Below are positions 23,545 to 29,069 of a stretch of DNA of 29,069 nucleotides, piece by piece. The stretch comes from a virus. Location of the stretch: positions 1 to 29,069 of the IMG/VR virus record IMGVR_UViG_3300044655_000673. One strand, written 5' to 3'. The position numbers and the translations under genes were made by a program. Position 1 is the first letter of the stretch; the number at the start of each line of letters is the position of its first letter. The notes below the pieces were generated by a model that saw nothing but the letters and a program-made list of their open reading frames with translations, had not been told where the DNA came from and searched no databases.

Positions 23545-23783
23545 AAGTTACTAATGAGTATATCATTCGTGAGTTCGACGAAAATATTGATCCAATAGAA
23601 CTATTATGGCATCGAGATGATGAAGATAGAACCGTGGAGATACTTGGAGAAACAGATTGGCAAATACAGTTAGATAATAAGTTGCCATCTTCCTTAAATG
23701 AGTCTATATTTATAAAAAGACATGAGTGGCACCGAGTTATAAAAGGAACCGGAACACTTAAGTTAAAAATACACAAGTCATGA
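23520..23783 (+). CDS. Small cupin-like protein
   Basis: 87 residues. 'LLWHRDDEDRTVEIL', 'DWQIQLDNKLPSSL' and 'FIKRHEWHRVIKGTGTLKLK' give the two-histidine-motif pattern of a minimal cupin (WHRD...WHR). Small proteins of this pattern are frequent in T4-like phages and their role is unknown; a metal site may be formed by H31, the acidic run after it, H68 and H71. The start lies 25 bases inside the preceding gene and the end overlaps the next (ATGA). A TATTTATAA sequence occurs within the coding region at 23707-23715. Confidence 0.58.
   Translation: MENPYRDLEVTNEYIIREFDENIDPIELLWHRDDEDRTVEILGETDWQIQLDNKLPSSLNESIFIKRHEWHRVIKGTGTLKLKIHKS
23707..23715 (+). promoter_or_regulatory. Internal copy of the late-type motif TATTTATAA (inside the cupin-like gene)
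   Basis: An exact TATTTATAA lies within the 87-codon gene, 64 bases before the spanin-like gene at 23780. It differs from the other copies in being intragenic and farther from a start. It could drive the lysis and terminase genes, or be chance in A/T-rich coding sequence. Confidence 0.25.
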
Positions 23784-24118
23784 AACAAGCTATAATTTGG
23801 ATTATTGTCCTGGTTTTTGGTGGAGGGATTGTATACAGTCGCTTTTTTAAACCGACGGAGAAACTACCCGATGTTTCCATTTACGAAAGGAGAATCGATT
23901 CGCTAAACAACGAAATCAAAGCAAACAACATTAAAGTACAGCAATTAGACTCTATGGTCGATATCCAGAAGAGTAAAATTAATAAGCTAGAAAATAAGTT
24001 AAGTAAAACCGCAGCAGAAGCTGCTAGAGAACAAAAAGAACATGAAGAAGATCTTAAGCGTATTAGTGCTATGTCTAATAGCGATGTCGCCGCTTTATTC
24101 TCAGAAAGCTTCAAGTGA
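23780..24118 (+). CDS. Inner-membrane spanin-like protein (i-spanin candidate)
   Basis: 112 residues. One N-terminal membrane segment (about 4-21, 'AIIWIIVLVFGGGIVYSRFF') is followed by an almost continuous charged coiled coil (about 35-100, 'RIDSLNNEIKANNIKVQQLD', 'KSKINKLENKLSKTAAEAAR'), so the body lies in the periplasm. This N-in, single-pass, coiled-coil layout is that of Rz-type i-spanins, which with an outer-membrane partner fuse inner and outer membranes during lysis. The following gene begins inside its 3' end in another frame, the classic overlapped spanin arrangement. Sequence alone cannot exclude another membrane-anchored coiled-coil protein. Confidence 0.6.
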   Translation: MKQAIIWIIVLVFGGGIVYSRFFKPTEKLPDVSIYERRIDSLNNEIKANNIKVQQLDSMVDIQKSKINKLENKLSKTAAEAAREQKEHEEDLKRISAMSNSDVAALFSESFK

Positions 24119-24446
24119 TACCTGCTGTGTACCTTGTGCTACTCTGAAGAAAGCCTTAGTGGTTAAACAAGAGAGAATTTACTGCGGAACTCAATTAGGG
24201 TTTGCCCGTGATTCTATTTCTAACCTACAGGAAATTATCTTATCTAAAGATACCATTATCTTGCATAGAGATAGTGCAATCGTTCTTTTTAAAGATAACG
24301 AAAAGAAATATAAAGAGGTTATTGACAATAAAGACTCAATCATAACAACTTACGGTAAAGAAATCGGTAAGCTGAAAGCAGCAAAGACTGGAGCTTATAT
24401 AGTTACAGGATTAACTATCTTACTAACTATCTTCTTCGGCCTATGA
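24042..24446 (+). CDS. Secreted, C-terminally membrane-anchored protein; candidate spanin partner
   Basis: 134 residues, starting within the i-spanin-like gene (77-base overlap, +1 frame). A signal peptide occupies residues 1-20 ('MKKILSVLVLCLIAMSPLYS') with likely cleavage before Q21, a common Bacteroidota pattern. There is no good lipobox, although C28, C29 and C32 ('TCCVPC') lie close to the mature N-terminus. The middle is helical with repeated Asp/Ser/Lys ('NDKDSII'-like elements), and residues 116-134 form a C-terminal membrane helix. It could be a partner for the preceding protein, or a unimolecular-type spanin lacking a standard lipobox. It ends with an ATGA overlap into the terminase gene. 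Confidence 0.58.
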   Translation: MKKILSVLVLCLIAMSPLYSQKASSDTCCVPCATLKKALVVKQERIYCGTQLGFARDSISNLQEIILSKDTIILHRDSAIVLFKDNEKKYKEVIDNKDSIITTYGKEIGKLKAAKTGAYIVTGLTILLTIFFGL

Positions 24447-26020
24447 GTCAACCAGATTTAAAAGCAGTTATAAGGCAGGAGTATGTAAAGTGCGTGGTAG
24501 ATCCCGTACACTTTATGAAGAAATACTGCTACATTCAACATCCACTGAGGGGTAGGATCTTATTTCACTTATATCCTTTTCAGGAAAAAGTACTGACTCA
24601 CTTCCAAGATAACCCGTATTCTATCATTTTAAAGTCAAGACAGTTAGGTATTTCGACTTTAGGAGCAGGATATGCACTATGGTTAATGCTTTTTCATAAG
24701 GATAAAAACGTTCTAACCCTTGCAACAACACAGGCAACTGCACGTAACTTGGTATCAAAAGTACAATTTATGTACGATAACTTACCTTCTTGGTTAAGAA
24801 TCGATGCACAAGAGAAGAATAAACTAAGTTTACGGCTGTCAAACGGGTCAAAAATCACAGCTAAATCATCAAATTCAGATGCTGCTCGTTCAGAAGCTGT
24901 ATCACTACTATTGATCGACGAGGCGGCGTTCATTGATAACATTGCCGAAACATGGGCATCAGCTCAACAGACGTTAGCAACAGGTGGTGGTGCGATTGTA
25001 CTATCAACTCCCTACGGAACTGGTAACTGGTTTCACCAAACCTGGGTTAGAGCTGAAGCAAAAGAGAATGAATTCCTACCAATTAAGTTACCTTGGTATG
25101 TTCACCCGGAAAGAAACCAGGTCTGGAGAGATGCTCAAGATAATCTACTAGGAGATCCACGACTTGCAGCACAGGAGTGTGATTGTGACTTTGCTACTTC
25201 TGGAGATACTGTTTTCTACGGAGAGTATTTAGAGTTCTACCAACAGACTTACATGAAAGATCCCATGGAAAGACGGGGTGCTGATATGAATTTATGGATA
25301 TGGGAGCCTGTTGACTACTCAAGAAGCTACATGGTAGTAGCGGACGTAGCAAGAGGTGATGGAAAAGACTATTCAACCTTTCATATCTTAGATATTGAAA
25401 ACAACACTCAGGTTGGAGAGTATAAAGGACAGTTAGGAACTAAGGAATTTGGTCATTTGCTAGTAGGTATAGCATCAGAATACAATCAAGCACTACTAGT
25501 AATTGAGAATGCATCGATAGGGTGGTCAACTATTCAGACCGTAATCGAGAGAGGTTATGATAACCTATATTATTCACCCAAGGGAGGTAACGTAACTGCC
25601 GATTCATACTTCGACCAATACGATCACAATTCGAATATGGTTGCAGGATTCTCTATGAATTCAAGAACTAGGCCTTTAGTAGTAGGTAAGTTCCAAGAAT
25701 ATGTTAATGAGAAAGCAGTTACTATTCAATCAAAACGTTTGATAGAGGAGATGAAAGTCTTTATTTGGAAGAATGGGAAAGCAGAAGCACAGGGTGGGTA
25801 TAACGATGACTTAGTAATGGCTTTTGGTATCGCTATGTACATTAGGGATACTGCTTTGAAATTTAGACAGCAAGGATTAGACTTAACACGAAACGCCTTA
25901 AATAATATCACAGTAACTAAACCATCCTACCAAGGGGTATACCTACCTTCTCACGTAGCTAATCCCTATGAGATCGACAATGGTAAAGGAGGAAAAGAAG
26001 ATATAAGCTGGATTTATTAA
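24443..26020 (+). CDS. 17: Large terminase subunit (gp17-like packaging ATPase/nuclease)
   Basis: 525 residues; T4 gp17 has 610. The ATPase domain shows a Walker A-like 'LKSRQLGIST' (about 63-72), Walker B 'LLLIDEAAF' with catalytic E160, and the coupling motif 'LSTPYG' (187-192). The RNase H-type nuclease domain has D301 ('VVADVARGDGKD'), E355 ('LLVIENASIGW') and the acidic pair D455/D456 ('GGYNDDLVMAFGIAM'). It cuts concatemeric DNA and drives it into the prohead through the portal encoded next. The start overlaps the preceding gene by ATGA. No small terminase gene is recognisable immediately upstream. Confidence 0.93.
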   Translation: MSQPDLKAVIRQEYVKCVVDPVHFMKKYCYIQHPLRGRILFHLYPFQEKVLTHFQDNPYSIILKSRQLGISTLGAGYALWLMLFHKDKNVLTLATTQATARNLVSKVQFMYDNLPSWLRIDAQEKNKLSLRLSNGSKITAKSSNSDAARSEAVSLLLIDEAAFIDNIAETWASAQQTLATGGGAIVLSTPYGTGNWFHQTWVRAEAKENEFLPIKLPWYVHPERNQVWRDAQDNLLGDPRLAAQECDCDFATSGDTVFYGEYLEFYQQTYMKDPMERRGADMNLWIWEPVDYSRSYMVVADVARGDGKDYSTFHILDIENNTQVGEYKGQLGTKEFGHLLVGIASEYNQALLVIENASIGWSTIQTVIERGYDNLYYSPKGGNVTADSYFDQYDHNSNMVAGFSMNSRTRPLVVGKFQEYVNEKAVTIQSKRLIEEMKVFIWKNGKAEAQGGYNDDLVMAFGIAMYIRDTALKFRQQGLDLTRNALNNITVTKPSYQGVYLPSHVANPYEIDNGKGGKEDISWIY

Positions 26021-26021
26021 C

Positions 26022-26030
26022 TATTTATAC
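26022..26030 (+). promoter_or_regulatory. Late-type promoter motif TATTTATAC (site A7)
   Basis: CTATTTATAC begins right after the terminase stop codon, 18 bases before the portal ATG at 26049. T4-like spacing would start transcription at about 26035, giving a leader of about 14 bases, the longest of the set. Confidence 0.45.
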
Positions 26031-26048
26031 TTATATTAACACTACACA

Positions 26049-27935
26049 ATGGCTGATACCAGTATATTTTCGAGATTACGTAGATTATTTTCTACAGATG
26101 TTATTATCCGGAACGTCGGTGGGGATCAGTTAAAAGTAGCTGATACTAACCAAATTCAGATGTCGGGAGAGTTAGAAAATAACTCTTTGATGGCTAGATA
26201 CAATAGAATCTACACAACATCACCTACATCTCTTTACGGATACCAATCTTCTTTTAACTATCAAACACTAAGAACCCAGTTATATTCTGAATATGATGCA
26301 ATGGATACAGATGCAATTATTGCTTCTGCCCTTGATATTCTTTCAGAAGAATCTACTCTTAAGAATGATATGGGAGAAGTTCTTCACATCAGATCAAACG
26401 ATGAGAATATTCAAAAAATTCTCTACAACTTATTCTACGATGTATTGAACGTTGAGTTTAACTTGAGTTGGTGGATTAGAAACATGTGTAAGTATGGAGA
26501 CTTCTTTTTGAAATTAGAAGCTTCAGAAAAATACGGTGTTTATAATGTAATTCCTTTCGCTGCATTTAACATTGAAAGACAAGAGCATTATGATCCAGAA
26601 AATCCAACTGCTGTTAGATTTAGATACGATCCTGATGGACTAGCTGCTGATACTTATGGATATTTTAAGACTCCAAATCAGAATGATGCCAAGTCAATCT
26701 ACTTTGATAACTACGAAGTAGCTCACTTCCGTCTACTAACAGATGTTAACTTCCTTCCATATGGCCGTTCATACATCGAACCTGCTCGGAAACTATTCAA
26801 GCAATACACCTTGATGGAAGATGCGATGTTGGTTCACAGAATTGTAAGAGCTCCTGAGAAGCGTATTTTCTATATGAACGTAGGTGGTATTCCTCCTGCA
26901 GAAGTAGAGAACTTTATGCAGAAGGCTATCTCTAAAATGAAGCGTACTCCTTATATTGACCAAACTACTGGTGAATACAATTTAAAGTACAACATGCAAA
27001 ACTTAATGGAGGATTTCTATATCCCCATGAGAGGTAATGACACATCAACTAAGATTGAGACTTTAGGAGGATTACAGTATGACGGTATCACAGACGTAAA
27101 TTACCTAAGAGATAAGTTATTTGCTGCATTAAGAATCCCTAAAGCATTCCTCGGCTATGATGAAAAGCTACAAGGTAAAGCAACTCTTGCTGCCGAAGAT
27201 ATTCGCTTTGGTAGAACGGTTGAAAAAATCCAAAGGATTATGGTTTCTGAACTGTATAAGATTGCTTTTGTTCACTTATACATTCAGGGCTACAGAGACG
27301 AATCACTAACTAACTTCGAATTGTCATTAACAACTCCTTCTATCATTTACGATCAGGAAAGAGTAATGTTATTAAAAGAAAAGATGGAGCTAGCTCAAAC
27401 AATGATGGATTCTCAATTAATTTCTTCTGATTGGATCTACGATAACATCTTCCACTTGAGCTCTGATGAATATGAAGAGATGAGAGAGTTGGTTAAAGAA
27501 GATGCTAAACGTAAATTTAGGTTATCTCAGATTGAAAACGAAGGAAACGATCCTTTAGAAACCGGAGAGACTTACGGTACTCCTCACGACATCGCTACAT
27601 CGTACGGTAAAGGTAGAGTTTACGATAGACCAGGTGCAGTACCTGCTGGATACGACAGAGACCAGCCTGTTATAGGACGCCCAGAAGAAAAAGCTTCAAA
27701 CATTAACACCACTAACGATCCTTTAGGGTTAGATAGGTTAGGTAGAAAAGCAATGAAGACCGATGACCAACAGGGTTACGGAAGAGACAATACATCACCG
27801 TTTGCATTAGAATCAACTAAAAAAGAATTTACGAAACACAAAAAAATTCTTGATAGCTTGACACCGAAAAGAATGATTTTTGAATCAGAAAGAAAAGCAA
27901 ATGGTTTATTAGACGAGAGTCAAATTAGGGAATAA
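26049..27935 (+). CDS. 20: Portal protein (gp20-like)
   Basis: 628 residues; T4 gp20 has 524. Homologues form the dodecameric ring at the special vertex through which DNA is packaged and ejected. The conserved core is evident: 'EYDAMDTDAIIASALDILSE' (about 83-102), 'NLSWWIRNMCKYGDFFLKLE' (about 139-158), 'GRSYIEPARKLFKQYTLMED' then 'AMLVHRIVRAPEKRIFYMNV' and 'PKAFLGYDEKLQGKATLAAE' (about 361-380), typical of T4-type portals. The extra length is a C-terminal tail of about 110 residues, polar and Gly/Asp/Arg-rich, probably flexible. It follows the terminase with a 28-base gap, the order usual for this group. Confidence 0.92.
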   Translation: MADTSIFSRLRRLFSTDVIIRNVGGDQLKVADTNQIQMSGELENNSLMARYNRIYTTSPTSLYGYQSSFNYQTLRTQLYSEYDAMDTDAIIASALDILSEESTLKNDMGEVLHIRSNDENIQKILYNLFYDVLNVEFNLSWWIRNMCKYGDFFLKLEASEKYGVYNVIPFAAFNIERQEHYDPENPTAVRFRYDPDGLAADTYGYFKTPNQNDAKSIYFDNYEVAHFRLLTDVNFLPYGRSYIEPARKLFKQYTLMEDAMLVHRIVRAPEKRIFYMNVGGIPPAEVENFMQKAISKMKRTPYIDQTTGEYNLKYNMQNLMEDFYIPMRGNDTSTKIETLGGLQYDGITDVNYLRDKLFAALRIPKAFLGYDEKLQGKATLAAEDIRFGRTVEKIQRIMVSELYKIAFVHLYIQGYRDESLTNFELSLTTPSIIYDQERVMLLKEKMELAQTMMDSQLISSDWIYDNIFHLSSDEYEEMRELVKEDAKRKFRLSQIENEGNDPLETGETYGTPHDIATSYGKGRVYDRPGAVPAGYDRDQPVIGRPEEKASNINTTNDPLGLDRLGRKAMKTDDQQGYGRDNTSPFALESTKKEFTKHKKILDSLTPKRMIFESERKANGLLDESQIRE

Positions 27936-27947
27936 ACTTTTAACATA

Positions 27948-27956
27948 TATTTATTA
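27948..27956 (+). promoter_or_regulatory. Late-type promoter motif TATTTATTA (site A8)
   Basis: ATATTTATTA within the 36-base gap after the portal gene, 15 bases before the ATG at 27972. The octamer TATTTATT differs from the majority in its last base. Predicted leader about 11 bases. Confidence 0.42.
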
Positions 27957-27971
27957 AAAAACCATCGATAG

Positions 27972-28805
27972 ATGTCAATAAAACATTCAAAATTTAGAAA
28001 TACAGGACTTCTTTTTGAACTTCTGGTAAGACAGATCACCTCTGATACGTTAGAAGGTAAGAATTCTGCCGCTATCAATATTCTTAAAAAGTATTTCGTT
28101 AACACTGAATTAGGGAAGGAATATAAACTTTACGAGCAAGTTACAGCTTATAAAAATCTAAGCGAAGGCAAAGCTGAAATGGTTGTTAACACTCTAGTAG
28201 AAGCATCTACCAAGTTAAAAAGATCTGAGATCAGAAAGCAAAAATATAACTTAGTTAAAGAAATTAAAGATAACTACAGTGTAGAAAAATTCTTTAAAGC
28301 TAAAGTTACTAATTACAAAGTATTTGCAGCTCTAAACAACCTAATCGAAAATCAATCTTCAGAAAAAGTAGCTCCTGAGACGGTAATTAATAATAAACTT
28401 ACAATCCTTGAACACTTAACGAAAACTCCTGTAGCAGCTCCTGCTGATGAATTAATGGAGGAATATAAAGGGTATGGAAAAGATATTAGAATCTTAACAT
28501 ACAAAATGCTTCTTGAAAAATTTAATGAGAAGTATGATCACTTGACAGTGAAACAGAAAGAGGTTTTAAGAGAGGTAATTACCTCAGTAGATAATACAGA
28601 CAAGTTAAAAGAGTATTATAATACAAGAATCGTCGAAGTACAACAACTACTCCAGGAAAAAACCAGTGAGATTAGTGACGAAGTACTTAAGATTAAAATC
28701 ACAGAAGTTCTTAAGTATGTAACACCTCTAGAGAAAACAGAAAAAGTTACCAACGATGCAATCATTAACTTGTTACAGTACTACGAACTTGTTAATGAAT
28801 TATAA
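27972..28805 (+). CDS. Conserved helical protein downstream of portal
   Basis: 277 residues, Lys/Glu-rich and nearly all helical ('RNTGLLFELLVRQITSDTLE', 'KAEMVVNTLVEASTKLKRSE', 'FKAKVTNYKVFAALNNLIEN'). The 'FRNTGLLFELLVRQ' start is one I recall from uncultivated T4-like phages in the same place, between portal and the prohead protease/scaffold genes, with no assigned function. Position and helicity suggest a scaffold, core or head-assembly factor; this is inference. It ends with a TAATG junction into the next small gene, so the two are probably translated together. Confidence 0.6.
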   Translation: MSIKHSKFRNTGLLFELLVRQITSDTLEGKNSAAINILKKYFVNTELGKEYKLYEQVTAYKNLSEGKAEMVVNTLVEASTKLKRSEIRKQKYNLVKEIKDNYSVEKFFKAKVTNYKVFAALNNLIENQSSEKVAPETVINNKLTILEHLTKTPVAAPADELMEEYKGYGKDIRILTYKMLLEKFNEKYDHLTVKQKEVLREVITSVDNTDKLKEYYNTRIVEVQQLLQEKTSEISDEVLKIKITEVLKYVTPLEKTEKVTNDAIINLLQYYELVNEL

Positions 28806-29029
28806 TGGCCACCAGACAGCAGCTAAAAGACGAGCTTAGGAAGCAACTCAAAGAGGTATCAACCTCTGCAGCAGCTGGCGGCTACAATACCCTCCCTGCT
28901 TTTAATCCAAACAAGAATGCCCAAGGTACTTCACGTAATTACTACTTGAAGATGGGCTGGAAATTAGTTAATAAAGCTAAAACCAGGAAAGCAGCTAAAG
29001 GTATGGAGTATAAAGATCTTTGGAAATAA
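28805..29029 (+). CDS. Small basic conserved phage protein
   Basis: 74 residues, Lys/Arg-rich. 'ATRQQLKDELRKQLKEVSTS' is a charged helix; 'FNPNKNAQGTSRNYYLKMGW' and 'KLVNKAKTRKAAKGMEYKDL' form a conserved basic tail, which I recall as a small stand-alone protein beside head genes in large phages. No cysteines, no membrane segment. It may be an internal head or core protein like those near T4 genes 67/68, judged by location only. The start shares its A with the previous stop. Confidence 0.55.
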   Translation: MATRQQLKDELRKQLKEVSTSAAAGGYNTLPAFNPNKNAQGTSRNYYLKMGWKLVNKAKTRKAAKGMEYKDLWK

Positions 29030-29037
29030 ACAATACC

Positions 29038-29046
29038 TATTTATAA
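29038..29046 (+). promoter_or_regulatory. Late-type promoter motif TATTTATAA (site A9)
   Basis: CTATTTATAACATATG at 29037-29052: the motif ends 3 bases before the ATG at 29050. The 16 bases of motif plus spacer plus ATG are identical to those at site A6 (21197-21212), although the two genes are unrelated. Confidence 0.5.
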
Positions 29047-29049
29047 CAT

Positions 29050-29069
29050 ATGAAAAGCCTACAAAATCA
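29050..29069 (+). CDS. Start of next head-region gene, cut by window end
   Basis: ATG at 29050 followed by six open codons (MKSLQN) to the window end. The evidence for a real start is the late-type motif 3 bases upstream in exactly the geometry of other starts here. By synteny with T4-like genomes a prohead core or protease gene might follow, but seven residues cannot show this. Confidence 0.45.

Noticed and set aside
27936-27971. Rho-independent terminator after the portal gene
   Set aside because: The gap is A/T-rich but has no GC stem followed by a T run; no convincing terminator was seen in any gap.
1799-29046. Motif read as minus-strand T4 late promoters (reverse complement TTATAAATA)
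   Set aside because: The complement contains an exact TATAAATA, but no supported minus-strand gene exists, and the motif sits at a fixed short distance from + strand starts.

Overview
The window is an internal piece of the genome of a contractile-tailed (T4-like, myovirus-type) bacteriophage. About 98% of it is coding, every supported gene is on the + strand, and neighbouring genes are separated by a few bases or overlap (TAATG and ATGA junctions). Recognisable hallmarks are a gp25-type baseplate wedge protein, a gp6/baseplate-J-type wedge protein, a gp17-type large terminase and a gp20-type portal. Starts are not preceded by Shine-Dalgarno sequences. A predicted signal peptide ends in 'PLYS|Q', and two gaps carry TTG-N20-TAnnTTyr elements like the Bacteroidota -33/-7 promoter. 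Together these suggest a phage of a Bacteroidota (flavobacterium-like) host, probably known only from metagenomes. The host is an inference.

Layout. (1) 1-13067, tail and baseplate: the C-terminal part of a spike-like protein cut by the window edge, two conserved unknowns, gp25, gp6, a DNRLRE-like beta-rich protein, a small coiled-coil protein, a 1,492-residue tail protein with a tail-protein-I-like segment and a lectin-like domain, and three further virion-type proteins, two of them paralogues. (2) 13073-15257, DNA metabolism: GIY-YIG nuclease-like protein, zinc-ribbon/TOPRIM primase, PD-(D/E)XK nuclease. (3) 15278-23783, a block of mostly uncharacterised phage-conserved genes: an HEXXH metalloprotease-like protein, two zinc-binding proteins, acidic and helical proteins, a calcineurin-like phosphoesterase, an SH3-like protein, proteins with small basic modules, a six-cysteine cluster protein and a cupin-like protein. 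(4) 23780-24446, a probable spanin pair in overlapping frames. (5) 24443-29069, packaging and head: large terminase, portal, two conserved unknowns, and the first 20 bases of the next gene.

The most interesting signal is regulatory. Nearly every intergenic gap of 13 bases or more holds [C/A]TATTTATA(A), immediately upstream of a + strand start. The octamer TATTTATA differs from the T4 late -10 octamer TATAAATA only at positions 4-5, and like T4 late promoters it has no upstream -35 box. In four of nine sites the distance to the ATG is identical, and T4-like spacing would put transcription start on the ATG itself, which predicts leaderless late mRNAs. Three other gaps, including those before the primase and the phosphoesterase, carry a different TAnnTTyr-type element at a similar distance from the ATG. 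I read this as two promoter classes (late, and host-sigma-dependent early/middle) built into minimal gaps with leaderless starts. No tRNA, CRISPR array, insertion sequence, integrase or attachment site was seen.
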